From: Brachypterus glaber
Lineage: Eukaryota; Arthropoda; Insecta; Coleoptera; Kateretidae
DNA length: 64,000 nucleotides
NCBI GenBank assembly: GCA_958510825.1
Contig: OY294046.1
Span: forward strand, 434,001-498,000
Reading direction: 5' to 3'
Shown: one piece after another, positions 46,597 to 57,470 of the stretch
Position numbering within the stretch: position 1 is the first letter of the stretch
Layout: each line of letters starts with the position of its first letter
Notes under the pieces: generated by a model
Database searches by the model: none
Told to the model about the DNA's origin: nothing
The model's input: the letters and a program-made list of their open reading frames with translations, nothing else
Program-made: the position numbers and the translations under genes

Positions 46597-46690
46597 TTCG
46601 GGATCCCGGGGCTGATATTTCCCTTGACTGGAACAACTTTTTTGGTCCCGGGACCAAAGGCTGCAGTCCCGAGAATCCCGGGACCAAAAG
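46597..46690. repeat. Iterated TCCCGGGA palindromes
   Basis: GGGATCCCGGGG, GGTCCCGGGACCAAAGG, GTCCCGAGAATC and CCCGGGACCAAAAG occur within 94 bp, a GC-rich island of overlapping palindromes in AT-rich surroundings. Confidence 0.75.
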
Positions 46691-46883
46691 TGTGAATTGA
46701 TTCACCTGTCTGTCTGTTCTCAAAATTCTCTCTTTTAACTTTAAATAGCATCTATAATTTATTTGAGGCGTATTATAAACTAAAGATGCGATTTACATGA
46801 TTTTAGAACCGTCCAAAGTCCAAACCTTGTATGGATTCCGGTACTCAGGCAACATTTGTTATTAATTACAAGTTGTTACAGTA

Positions 46884-47718
46884 AAATAATAATATAATAA
46901 TAATAATAATAATATTTATAATAATATTTATTTATTTCACGAATTAAAGTTGAGTATTACATACATATATACAAATAAACGACTTTTAATATGAAATTCG
47001 TCAATATAAAAGAACAAAATACAAAAAAATTAAAATAGTTAATAAATAGTTAAAAAATGTAAGTAAGTACTTAGTAATAAAATTCAAAACAGTATACACA
47101 GTTATAAGTGAATATAAAAAAACATTATTCAAAGTAATCAGTTAACTGATATGGTTCTAGATCTACAAGTAATGAAAACACTAATCGCTTAAAAGCTTTA
47201 AGGTTTTTTGTAGCTTTAATACTTACTGGAAGTTTATTAAATACCGAAATCGAAGAGTAAAAGCAACCTTTCTCGAACGTAACAAGCCTATGCAGTGGCA
47301 CGTTGTAGTTTAAATTACGTGTACTAGTTGTACTCATGCTTCTGAATAGGTGACTATTTTTAAATATGAATATTAAGAGTTCATATATGTAGAGACCCGT
47401 TAATGTTAGGATGTTATTTACCCTAAACAGCCCCCTGCTTGAATCTGTGGCTTTTAGGCCGAGCATAGTCCTAAGGGTTCGTTTTTGAATTAGAAACAAG
47501 TCTCCCACGCCCGTACCCCTTCCCCAAAAAATAATACCATACCTAAGTAAGGACTGAAAATTAGAGCAATACACTATTTTTAAAATATCCAGGTTAACAT
47601 AGGGCTTAAGCACCCTTATAGAAAACATAGCCCTACTTAACTTTTTGCCTAGCTCTTCAAGCTGGGTATTCCAACTTAGATTTTCGTCTAGGTGAAGTGA
47701 AAAGATAACGTTGTTCAG
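46884..47718 (-). pseudogene. Truncated non-LTR RT C-terminus with (TAA)n tail
   Basis: The minus strand encodes the C-terminal part of the same kind of ORF2 as at 18786. From about 47718 it reads FSLHLDENLSWNTQLEE; after the ATG at 47628 come 167 residues including VNLDILKIVYCSNF, LRYGIIFWG, FLIQKRTLRTMLGL and VFNKLPVSIK. Each aligns with the corresponding wording in the larger copy (for example LKYGIIFWG, IQKKTLRTMLNL, FFNKLPENIR). The RT core is absent, so it is inactive. A 3' UTR of about 190 bp ends in an AAT/TAA repeat at 46884-46930. Confidence 0.88.
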
Positions 47719-47719
47719 T

Positions 47720-48394
47720 TATTATCTCTATTGATAATAACAAAGTTTTATCAATATTTTTTTTAATGGTACAAAAAAGTTCGTGGGAGGTAAAAGTTAA
47801 TTAAAGTGACCCCAGTAAACCAAGTAGGCTTCGTGGGTCAATTTCCTGGTGGGTAAATAATTATTAATTTTAAATTCTTCTTTAAACGTATTAAAATTAA
47901 CAATTTCACAATAATTATTATCATTTATTTAAAAGTCAAAGAAGAATAAGTAAATTAACACATCAAAAATTTTGACATTACTATTGTTAGATGTGGGCAC
48001 ACAATGCAACAAAAGTGAAAATAGTATTGGCATTTGTTCGATAAATTATTGTCGTGAGCTATTTACATGCTGTGTAATATTGTTACGGCAATTCCTTTTT
48101 TGGACTTTTTCAAATGGGACATTTTCCTTCGCGCTGTCATTTTTTGAAAACGTCATTTAAATGTTCTAGGTAAAAATCAACGCTAAAAAGTTCCAGTCTT
48201 TGTGAACAGATGGCAACGCCTTGAGTAATAAGCGCATTTTTATTGTAAATATTTATTTTTATTGTATTTTTTACATAAAATGTGTCCTTTTGTATAATAA
48301 TGGTCCTTACAGGAAGTGGGAAAAATAAACCTTTGTTGAATAAAATTAGGACTATCAATAAAAAAAATGTACAAGAGGCACAATTTCTATATAA
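47720..48394. other. Unassigned AT-rich stretch
   Basis: No gene or repeat partner is recognised. Confidence 0.45.
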
Positions 48395-48590
48395 ACTAGA
48401 TGAAACGTTGCAAGCACCCTGTCAAAACATCGGCACTATTGTACACTAGAGCCATCTAGTTTGCAAATTTCAAACTAGGTGTTTTGTTTGATTTTAAATT
48501 CTCTATCTTTAAAACATTATATTCTAGCAAAAAACTGTATATATCATTTTTATAGGGCTTAAAAAGAGCTTTTAGTAGCACTAAGTGCCG
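48395..48590 (+). repeat. Repeat family D, copy 3 (5' part)
   Basis: Has AAACTAGATGAAACGTTGC and the CCATCTAGTTT closing arm, then stops after about 175 bp near AAGAGCTTTTAGTAGCACTA. Confidence 0.7.
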
Positions 48591-48669
48591 ATGTAAAAAA
48601 GCCCATTTCTACCTAATTACTAAACCCAATTTAATAGAAGAATGGTTTGTTGTAATTTGGAGTTCTTAA

Positions 48670-49096
48670 CACATAATCAGTAGTCGGCGTAAATTCAGTT
48701 ATGACTCATCAACGTTGAAAATAAACACAGAAACATAGGCTTACGGAATAATTTTGCCGAATTATGAGGGAAATTTTTATAAAGGTCACTAAATCGAAAC
48801 ATTTGGCGACTAATTTGTTACACACAACAATATTGACTATACATATTAACTATACATATGTATATATATCGGTGTTTTTCAAAGAAAAAACCGACATTCG
48901 ATTTTTATCTTTTAAGAATACGAAAGTTTTTAATTTTTATTTATCGTTAACTTTTTTCCCACCTTACTCGTTTAAATGGAATCATTAAAAAAATCAAGAT
49001 AAAAAGAAAAAAAAACGTAAAAAAACCTCGCGTCAACGCTAGAGTCGACGCGGCGCCTATGCGAGTACTGGAAATTCGCCCAGTACTGCACATACC
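48670..49096. mobile_element. hAT-like MITE, copy 3
   Basis: The element spans 48678-49088, with termini CAGTAGTCGGCG and reversed CAGTACTGGGCG. Flanks CACATAAT and CACATACC agree at six of eight positions. Opposite orientation to copies 1 and 2. Confidence 0.78.
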
Positions 49097-49600
49097 GACC
49101 ATTAAATTTACATGTGAACATGACGCATGGCTACGCCGCGCACCCCTCTACAAATAAACCGATGACGCACCGGTGCGTCATGAGCACTGAAAGTGTCAAG
49201 TGATTAAAAGTAATTGACGTTTTATTTTTTGTGCACCTGTGTAATTAAAAATTGTTTTTTTTTCTTGCTTCTCGCTATATTCCAAATAACAGGTGTTATA
49301 CCATAATGGTATATTATTGTTATAAATAACAATCTTTTTAGGAAACTGTCGTTTCTTTTTTTTTCCTGTTAGTGTAGGTGTAGCTTTTGTAGCAGGTATT
49401 GATGACAATTTTATTATTATGGTGTTGATGATTTCTATTTCTTTAACTTTTACTATTTCCCATCTAAAGATCATTTACTCAAATGGAATTGCCATTTTCA
49501 AGTTGAATAGGCCATTATTAATGGCCATAAACTTACTTTTAATAGTTACGAATATATTTACTTAGCGTTAATCTTGAGCTTTTGTCAATTTATAATACAC
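49097..49600. other. Unassigned stretch
   Basis: A palindromic GCACCGGTGC word lies near 49169. A minus-strand frame at 49196-49474 is low-complexity and probably chance. Confidence 0.4.
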
Positions 49601-49660
49601 TAAAAAAAGGTACACAGATAAAAATTCACAGAATATAACGTAGATAAGAACATTGCCAAC

Positions 49661-49795
49661 GTTATGTGATTTTTACAGAATATGTTCTGTGAAATTTTAT
49701 TTTACATAAATTTTTACAGAATATGTTCTGTAAAATTATATTTCACATAAATTTTTACAGATATGTTCCGTAAAATTTTATTTATCTGTAATATA
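49661..49795 (+). repeat. 41-bp tandem repeat, three units
   Basis: TTTTTACAGAATATGTTCTG starts at 49670 and 49711, with a diverged unit (TTTTTACAGATATGTTCCG) at 49752. Each unit contains a near-palindrome ACAGAATATGTTCTGT. Confidence 0.85.
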
Positions 49796-49814
49796 TCAGT
49801 TTTCTTTTCGAAAA

Positions 49815-49990
49815 TTGCCAAGCCTGTCGACTTTAAACCGGCGTTCACAATTGCACGGCAAACGTCAAGAGATAGACTTTTGTCTGTTGCAAACCCAAGA
49901 GAAAAAAAAAAGTAGAGACCTCTTATGGGCCTATAAGAACACGCAAAATGCGTGTGATTATGAGCTTATAAGAGTCGCAAAATAGAAAAA
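49815..49990 (-). repeat. HINE-C 5'-end fragment
   Basis: Matches the first ~175 bp of the element only: GAGCTTATAAGAGTCGCAAA and upstream through GGCAAACGTCAAGAGATAG. Confidence 0.78.
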
Positions 49991-50586
49991 AATAATTATA
50001 ATTTTGCATCAAATCATTTTAAATAATGCAATCTTACCTTACTTTCGGAAGAAACTAATTTTATTATCAATATTTTATCACAAAAGACCAAGAAAAAAAC
50101 AAACTCATCTGATTACGCACAAAACACCCACGACTACGTCTTGATGAACACTGAATCATAGATAACCACTGAATAAAACATATTTTGCTTTGTTGCTAGA
50201 TGTACGTCTGTCGTGACAGCATACATGTGAGGCGGTTCGCAGTATCACATCGGCAAACGCGCTCCACCGATTTCGCTTGGCGATGAAATATTTCTCGGCA
50301 CTCGAAATTTTCTAAGTTTAAAACTTTTCGTAAGGATGGGAAATTGAAGCATTTTTCTCGATGTTAGATCGCGACGGGACGGCTAAAAGTGTATTTTGAG
50401 GTTATGTTTCTGATCGATTGGATTTCAATTGAATATTTTCAAATGTAAGTTATTAATAGCTATTTAAAAGTTGTTTAACATTAATTACGTATAAATTAAT
50501 TATATTCTTGTGATTTTTTTACGAATCTAAATCTAAATTGTGTGCATTATTTACGAATATTTTGGACAAATGAATTCCATATAATA
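49991..50586. other. Unassigned stretch
   Basis: A GC-richer part at 50210-50350 has no recognised identity. Confidence 0.4.
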
Positions 50587-51317
50587 TACAGGGTGATCCA
50601 TAACTGGCATGCCAAAATTTAAGAGGTGATTCTAGATCCAAAAATATAAAAAAAGTTCCTATAAAGGTTGGTCCGGAAATGAGCCCTAAGGGATCTAGGG
50701 CCCTTTAAAATTGTAATAAAAATAAGGTTTTTAATTAATAACTCGGGTACCGTTTAAGCTAGAGCGGCGAGCTTTTACATGTATACTAGTATTAATAAGG
50801 GCAATAAGTTTATGTTATTTTTTTAATTTATCCAGAGGCGTGCCCAGACGGACAAAATATATGAGGCTTAAAACATTTTTGCCCCAAACTTTTCTATGTG
50901 TATGTTTTTTGGATTTGTTGTAAAAAATATAGATTTCTAGAGTAAAAATACATATAAAATATCATATAGTGTAACACTGTAGGAGCAACCGTTATCAAAA
51001 AAAAATGCAATTAAGAGGAAGTAACATTCTGTGCCACCAAAAACGTTACTTTTTAAAAGGCTATTACTCCTTTAATATTAAATTTAGGTGTTTTGGTGTA
51101 TAATACTTTTTTGCTCAGTTTTAAATGAAGAATCACCCTGCAGCATTAAAATTTTATTGGTGCTTTTTTTTGTTCCCCATTCAATACGTCATCTTCGAAG
51201 GGCCGTAGCTCCCTTAGGGCTCATTTCCGGACCAACCTTTATAGAAACTTTTTTTCATATTTTTGGATGTAGAATCACCTCTTAAATTTCGGTACGCGAG
51301 TTCTGGAACACCCTGTA
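50587..51317. mobile_element. TIR element with TACAGGGTG ends
   Basis: About 116-bp imperfect terminal inverted repeats (50587-50702 and 51202-51317) start TACAGGGTGATCC and, reversed, TACAGGGTGTTCC. They include AAAGGTTGGTCCGGAAATGA and its complement. TA/TATA flanks both ends. The interior is non-coding. Superfamily uncertain; TA flanks suggest Tc1/mariner. Confidence 0.82.
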
Positions 51318-51479
51318 TATTATTATATTATGGAAAAGGTAACAATTTAACAATAAGGGTGTCTAGCGGTTCAGTAAATTAGGGTAACTTAGTCATTTAA
51401 GGAAATATCAGATAATTTTACAGTTTTTTAAAAAAAAAACCGTAAATTTTTAATCATTACAGTTTTGGAGAGAAAAATC

Positions 51480-51660
51480 AAAATAAGCAAAAAAAGGATG
51501 TCTGTCTGTCGGTCGGTCGGTTGGTCGGTCTGGCTGTATCCACGATAACTTAAGAACGCCAGCTAGATTCTTGAAATTCGGTATGCAGATATATTTTTAT
51601 ATTATCTTGGGCAAGTTTGTATTTAAGCAAAATTGTTTGACGTGAGGGGGGTAAAAGGGG
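51480..51660 (+). repeat. Dispersed repeat W, copy 2
   Basis: TCTGTCTGTCGGTCGGTCGG tract followed by CACGATAACTTAAGAACGCC, as at 35268-35340. Confidence 0.6.
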
Positions 51661-51939
51661 TTGTCAAATTTTTGTTTTTGTCGTATTTTTTTGTTATTTA
51701 CAATGGAATACGAATTTAAAAACCATCTAAAAGGTAAAATTACTTAAAAAAAATATCATTTTTTCCATGTCCTCCCCCTTTTCCCCAAAAATGTTTCTGG
51801 ATGTAATTATATTATTTACAATAGAAAAAAAGTTAGAAAAAACACCTAAAACATAAAAAATACAACAAATTTTTTTTTCATGACGGGATGGGGGAGAGGG
51901 CCCAAAATAAAAAAATGTTTACAGCAATATCCATAGAAA
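51661..51939. other. Unassigned AT-rich stretch
   Basis: Low-complexity A/T with C-rich words such as CCTCCCCCTTTTCCCC near 51770. Confidence 0.4.
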
Positions 51940-52260
51940 GTAAAATAAAAGTAATTTTTTCTGAAAAAGTTACGTTTATCGGATTTTTTTTCAGCTTTTT
52001 TAGATTTTTTTTTTAACTTGTTTGTGTTTGGGGGGATTACTTTTAAAACTGGTCGAATTGATCCTTATAATAAAAGTAATTTTTCCTAAAAAAGTTACGT
52101 TAATCGGGATTTTCTTTTAGCTTTTTTCGATTTTTTTTTAAGTTTAACCCCCCATAACTTTTTTGTTTTTGGGGAGATTACTTTCAAAAACAATAGGGAT
52201 CCCCTCGTAGAACTTGATTTTTCCTGAAATTTTCAAGTTGATCGGATTATTCGTGTTCAC
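51940..52260 (+). repeat. Degenerate ~115-bp repeats
   Basis: CTGAAAAAGTTACGTTTATC, CTAAAAAAGTTACGTTAATC and CTGAAATTTTCAAGTTGATC head successive units, each followed by a GCTTTTTTNGATTTTTTTTT run and a GGGGNGATTACTTT word. Confidence 0.65.
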
Positions 52261-52584
52261 AAAAATCGTGACGCCATACTGGATGCGCCATTTTAAATTT
52301 TAATTTTTTAGCAACTTCAAAAACCCTAAATATTCTTTTCTGAAATAAATAAAAAAATTGTAATCTGACAACTTTACCTCTCAGCACTCAATTATTATGC
52401 CTCAAATCAAATTTGTAGCAGTAGGTTATGAGAGCACAAGTCTTAACAAGTTCTTGAAAAAAAAATAGAAAGATCGATTAAAAATTGATCGTCTTCTGGA
52501 ATTTTGAAATAAAAAACCTTGAAAATTCCTACTATGCGTCGTGTAAAAATTGTGAATTTTTCAATCTTGGGAAAACGGTTAGGA

Positions 52585-52650
52585 AAATCGCAGTGCTAAG
52601 TAATAAAAAGTTGGGGAAATCGCAGTGCTAAGTAATAAAAAGTTGGGGAA
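52585..52650 (+). repeat. 32-bp direct repeat, two exact copies
   Basis: ATCGCAGTGCTAAGTAATAA and the following AAAGTTGGGGAA are repeated without change. Confidence 0.9.
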
Positions 52651-53340
52651 ATCTCAATCTTTAGTTAGGATATTTTTGTTTTTGATAAAATTAAAGATAT
52701 AAGAGAAATAAATTATAATTAATAATAAATTCAATTTTATTACGGGATTCCACAAATTAAATTCGAGATTAAATTAATTTATTAATTTTTATAATTAAAG
52801 GTTATTTCTAATTATAACAATTGTTATGCTCTCTTTGTAATTATTGTAATTAACAACGGTAAATTCGACTATTTCACATTTTCTTTTAAAAAAAAGAACA
52901 CTCAAAATATACAAGAGAAAAATTGTTTTTTCAAAACATAATTCCCTTGGGGAATATTCGAATGTAATACTTGTAATATTTGTAATATAAATGTTGTTTA
53001 TTGAGTCTTTACGATAATTTTGGGTTTTTTAGCCCTAGTGTATCCCCCTCACACAAAAAAACATTTTCATTTTAAAATCTTTTGCAAAAAATAAAACAAT
53101 AAATTGTAAAAATAGTTTTTAATGCATCGCGATGTAACCCACCTATCAACGCCAATTTTTACCAAAAACAATCCCAGGCAAGAACTTAGGATAGGGAACT
53201 AATGCTTTAAAGTAGTATTGAGCCCACAGCTTTCCCGTGTTATCGTGGTCACAAAATTATATTTAGCTAGTTTTAGATTTAATACTGGAGTATTTTTAAG
53301 ATTTAGATATTTTGACCTGGCTTGAAATGACCAAATAAAT
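52651..53340. other. Unassigned AT-rich stretch
   Basis: Nothing recognisable. Confidence 0.45.
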
Positions 53341-53520
53341 GCGAGGCATAGCGTAGTGGCTAGCGCGTATGCCAGTCTACTAGCGTGAGTTCGATTCTCA
53401 CCGGCGCCGATTTTCCTTTTTCAGTTAATTAATAATTGAAATTTGGCGAAGGCGATAAGTGAAACGGACACTCCCTATAAACTGGTTCGAAAGTCAGTAC
53501 AAGCCGGTGGTTCCCTCTAT
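53341..53520 (+). mobile_element. tRNA-derived SINE, copy 3, 3'-truncated
   Basis: Box A TAGCGTAGTGG at about 53352 and box B GTTCGATTC in a perfect T-arm-like stem GTGAG/CTCAC at about 53385-53401. The body matches copies 1 and 2 until GGTTCCCTCTA, then stops. Confidence 0.85.
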
Positions 53521-53639
53521 ATCGTATCTTACTGGTCGCGACCTTCTTGCTTTGAACGGCAGAATAATTTTAAATACAATTAATTTTGAAAAAAATCTAA
53601 CTGGCATGTCAGACAGAATAGAAAATTGGAAAAAAAAGT

Positions 53640-53712
53640 CAAGTCACAGTCTGGATTCGAACCCGAATCTCCACGGTTTCCGGCCTGATTACCAACTAGG
53701 CTACTGTCTGTC
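53640..53712 (-). repeat. tRNA-like sequence (degenerate)
   Basis: The minus strand has box A TAGCCTAGTTGG, a 4-bp D stem (GCCT/AGGC) and box B GGTTCGAATCC. The anticodon stem is poor, the variable region is missing, and only about four of seven acceptor pairs form. It is a SINE promoter or tRNA relic, not a functional tRNA, and differs from the SINE family above. Confidence 0.6.
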
Positions 53713-54123
53713 TGTAGGTCTGTCTAGGAAACTTGTGACCAATATAACTTGAGAAAGTTTTGAGCTAAAGACTTTAAATTTAATTCAAAGGTTTTTCGAA
53801 AAGATATCATATTAATTTATAAAAAACAAAAATTTCAAGATCCAGTCCGCCACTGACCTGCAAATAATAGTTTTCAAGGTGTAAAACACGATAATATTAC
53901 AGATTATAAAAACAATAATTATTATTTGTAATATAATAATAACGTGGGACAATATGGACAATTTTAAAGATTTTTTTGTATAAAATAACAATAGATAGAA
54001 TAATTTATTGCCAATTTCTAACCTAAATTGCAGTTTTCTATCTGAAATTGTACAGAAATCGTGAAAAAGCATGCAAATGATTCTCGGCGGTAGAGAAATT
54101 CATATGGTCATCGATTTTGTATA
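53713..54123. repeat. Dispersed repeat W fragment, then unassigned
   Basis: CTGTCTGTAGGTCTGTCTAG and TATAACTTGAGAAAGTTTTG resemble the W repeat. The rest to 54123 is AT-rich with nothing recognised. Confidence 0.4.
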
Positions 54124-54250
54124 TACAGTGCGTGTCAAAAGTCTGCCCCCTAAAACTTTTGAACGGCTTAAGCTATCAATTTGAAATTTGGAACACATAA
54201 ATAACATAATCCAAATTATTTTTGGTATGTTTAGGGGGTACAATAGAGCT
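54124..54250 (+). repeat. Terminal fragment of a TACAGTGCGTG TIR element
   Basis: TACAGTGCGTGTCAAAAGTC and TTTTGAACGGCTTAAGCTAT resemble the ends of the elements at 4293 and 22720-23433. Confidence 0.55.
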
Positions 54251-54267
54251 AGGGAGCGTCCATTTCA

Positions 54268-54390
54268 CTCGTGCTATTCTACTTAATTAAGCATCCCCTA
54301 AGTCCAGGACTTGTGTGGGCTAGTAGTAGAGGGAACCACCGGCTTAAACTGACTTTCGAACCAGTTTATAGGGAACGTCCATTTCAATAA
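54268..54390 (-). mobile_element. tRNA-derived SINE, copy 4, tail only
   Basis: Minus-strand 3' portion of the SINE (CTGGTTCGAAAGTCAGTTTA through CTACTAGCCCACAC) without the tRNA-like head. CGTCCATTTCA occurs on both sides; it may be a target duplication, or part of the SINE repeated. Confidence 0.75.
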
Positions 54391-54599
54391 AGAACATTAA
54401 CATAAAAATACTCAGGACACAAAGATGGCAAATTTGATGCATTGAAAGGTGCCGAGACGGTCACATCCGTTCCTTTTAAAGGCCAAGCTGTAACTGTTAT
54501 TTAAGTGTTGAATTTGCATTTTTTGTTCTTAAATAATGCGATTTTCTTATATTTTTTTAACTTTCTTTAAGCCGCCTTAAAACTGTTCCGTAAAAGAAA

Positions 54600-54765
54600 A
54601 ACAATCCACTACACGATAAAAATAAATTACATACTCCGTAAATGGTAATATGTTGCCACAGACCGGTACGTTAAAAATTACATAGTCCATAATGGTAATA
54701 TAACATTCTTTTACACAAAATTATATCTTTTTACACATTTTTACACAAAGTTTAACAGTGTAGAT
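54600..54765. repeat. Diverged tandem words (TTACATANTCC...GGTAATAT)
   Basis: AAATTACATACTCCGTAAAT and AAATTACATAGTCCATAATG each lead into GGTAATAT. A run of TTTTTACACA words follows. Resembles the layout at 49600-49800. Confidence 0.5.
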
Positions 54766-55087
54766 TGAATTTGTCTGAACGACGCGTCGCGACGCGAAGA
54801 GTCAGAAGTAAATGTATAATATTCCTCTGCTGTGAAGCTGCGGGGAGAATAATAAAATATACCTTTGTTATTTTTATGTCTTAATTAACTATATAGTAGT
54901 ACTAATACTGCCCTCCCAACAAAGAACGTCGTATCAGCATTTTCTATTGTTTTGAGAAAATCGAGTTTTTTATTAGGACAGGCGCGGCGGCAATTTTGCA
55001 GTTATAATGTTATACTGTTCAATATTTTCAAGTGAATAAATAAATCTCTTAAAATGTAAGATACAATTTTTTTTTTTCGTAGCATAG

Positions 55088-55445
55088 TTCAATTCAATTC
55101 AATTCAATTCAATTTATTTACATTCATAGATAACAATATCGAACAAGCCAAGTTAAAATTTTACACAAATGTACATAAATATTTTACACACATATAATAA
55201 ATACGAAATATAAAAATAAGGACAACGCCGCTATCGTTCACCGGCGGGCCATTTAAACTCGTTGATAGTGTAGTTACAACTATCTAATAAAAATGTTTGT
55301 ACAGCATTTTTGAACAAATAAACATTTTTTTAAGTTTTTTACTAGCTCAGGGACCTCATTAAAGAGTTTCATACCCATTATGATGGGCGATCTGTCGTAA
55401 GTTAGCTTGAGTCTTCTGAAAGGAATATGAAATTTATTCGTTTTA
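55088..55445 (-). pseudogene. Non-LTR retrotransposon 3' end (CR1/L2-like), (TTGAA)n tail
   Basis: The minus strand reads FHIPFRRLKLTYDRSPIIMG followed by KLFNEVPELVK and a stop. This is the characteristic C-terminus of CR1/L2-type ORF2 proteins. A ~230-bp 3' UTR follows, ending in a TTGAA pentanucleotide repeat (AATTC words at about 55090-55114 on the plus strand). Only the last ~45 codons remain. It is a different family from the (ATT)n elements at 18.7 and 47 kb. Confidence 0.8.
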
Positions 55446-55589
55446 TGTTGGTAACACTGTGGTATTGTAGTTGTGAATCAAACAGTTACTGGCATACCGT
55501 TACTTATTTTTGTACAAAGATACTAAAAAGTTGAAAACTCAAATTGTCAGACAGGTCATTTCGGCGTCCTAAAGCAAGCGTTTGCATTC

Positions 55590-56290
55590 GCACCCCTGCG
55601 AAATTTTGGTGACTTTAAAAAAGGTTATCACCTCTGAAAAAAGCTATATTGACCCCTGACGGAAAATATTGATGACTAAAAAATTTAATGGTCATCATCT
55701 CTGAAAAAGGATTTACCCATAGACAAAGAACATAGATGAGCTGTCATCTCAAGGTTATATACAATTTTACGAGTCCTCCATTTTGATCGGAAGTTACGTC
55801 AGAAATCAGCCGGGAAATTTAAATTAGTGGGTAAAATGTAAATAAATAAACGACATAACCTTACTTTTTAATGTTTTCTTATGTTATATTAAAAAAAATC
55901 AAACTTACCTAAAAAATATGATACTGCTGTCTGCAGGTAGCAGTCGTTTTATGTTTCTAGAACTTTTTATAAAACACGTCATTGCAAAGACTTTACTAGT
56001 TCTTTGAAAAAGCACTATAAAATATGCAAAAAATACAGAAAGACTTTAAAAGTTCAAAAACGTGAAATGAAAAGACACATCTCTAACAAAGAAAACTTTC
56101 CTATCTAACGCAACACAGTGTTACCAACATAAAATATATATTTTTTTACTTTTGGACAATTGGAATCAAAATGGAGGACGTATTTAGTCGGGACGCAGAA
56201 GTATGCGCAGACGGTCAAAAATCAATCTATTTGTTTATTTTGTCTATGGATTTACCCCTGGCGCGGAAATTTAGATGACTGCCCTCAGGG
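55590..56290. repeat. ~75-bp minisatellite, interrupted
   Basis: Units of the form ACCCCTG.CG.AAATTT, then TGATGACT, a loop, ATCACCTCTGAAAAA and so on: two before and one across the inserted element at 55718-56248. Without the insertion, AAAGGATTTACC joins CCTGGCGCGGAAATTTAGAT. Confidence 0.65.
55710..56256. mobile_element. 8-bp-TSD element with CATAGACAAA ends, short form
   Basis: The element spans 55718-56248 (531 bp), in opposite orientation to the copy at 33483. A perfect 8-bp duplication GATTTACC lies at 55710-55717 and 56249-56256. It matches the long form on both flanks of an internal ~300-bp segment that is absent here. Confidence 0.9.
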
Positions 56291-57225
56291 GTGGCAGGGA
56301 GTGGACGACGCGTCGTGCAAAGCCTGGCACTGTTGTCACATACGACCTCTTTGCTTAGAAGGCAGGACAGTAGTTACTCACGGAACTTGGAACAGGATGC
56401 AATATCAGCCTTAAGAAATAGGAAAAGTTAATGAAGAAAAACTTTTGCTTTTTACATTAATTCACGAATTAAATAACTCGTTTATTTAACATTTTGTACA
56501 TAAAACGTTTTACGTATAATAAAACTTTGAAGTAAAAAATAAATATGTGGTGAGTTAATGTTAGCATTAACTAGCATAAGTGGCTAAATACCACAATAAT
56601 AACAGAGGCCTGCAATAAAAATTTTGTTTTGAATCTAAAACTGATTCCACAGGCATACATCGAATTTGTCTGCGTCTTTTCTAGGACAAAAAACTTCAAA
56701 CCAAAATTCAGGAAGCCTAGCTAATACTTCTTTCGTATACTTCTCCTTGAATGCTAATAATTTTTTTAAAGATTTTTTCCTGAGTCTTGAAAATCAAGCC
56801 ACTTGCGAACCTAGACAAAATCAACCTAAGGTAGGTGAGCCAGTTATTGCCATGTTTCTAATATTGACATCCCATCTTAAACATCATAGATGACATTGTC
56901 AGTATATCTGTTATATTGAAAAGATGCCTGCAAATACGATGTATCTGTATACAGTTGATAATGACGTACACAACAAGGCAGTTCGTGTTTCGTGCCTTTC
57001 CACTTTAAAAACTTAACCGACTGAATATTTAGTTACAAGGGATAGGAAGTTATGATCTTATACAAATGTACTTTAATTTTTGTTAAAAATACTTTAGTTA
57101 TAAAGTCACGTACTTTTATATTTAAGGACGGGCATAAAATGTCGCGTGTTTAAGAAAAAAGTACAATTGTATAGGATAATAACTTCCAATTTCCTATGCA
57201 TTTGTAACTGAATACTCAGTAATGC
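56257..57225. other. Unassigned stretch
   Basis: A GC-richer block at 56257-56410 has no recognisable identity. The open frame 56160-56414 runs from the transposon into it. Frames at 56666-56893 show no domain. Confidence 0.45.
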
Positions 57226-57353
57226 TCCTAGGGGGGGTGGGGGTCATTTTGGAGTGTTACGCTCATGTTAATGGTATAGGAAAATAGCGTTACAGGGGGG
57301 GGTGGGGGTCCCAAATGATCAAAATTTGCGTTACGTAATACTTGAACATTCCC
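57226..57353 (-). mobile_element. Harbinger-like MITE, copy 3, one tip missing
   Basis: CTAGGGGGGGTGGGGGTCAT through GCGTTACGTAATACTTGAAC and ATTCCC. The left arm lacks the terminal ~25 nt. TTA follows the intact end, consistent with a TWA target. Confidence 0.78.
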
Positions 57354-57470
57354 TTATTATATTAGCTAATTGTTCGCGAAAATTAAGTTTTTCTATATTA
57401 AATAAATTACGAATTATGTAGTTTTTTGGCACTCTTAATACATTTCCTTAAAAAACGCTCCGCCATTATA

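Noticed and set aside
53640..53712. Functional tRNA gene
   Set aside because: Boxes A and B are good, but acceptor and anticodon stems pair poorly and the variable region is missing.
56160..56414. Small cysteine- and tryptophan-rich protein
   Set aside because: The frame starts inside the 8-bp-TSD transposon and runs into the minisatellite and flank. The transposon junction at 56248 lies in the middle of it.
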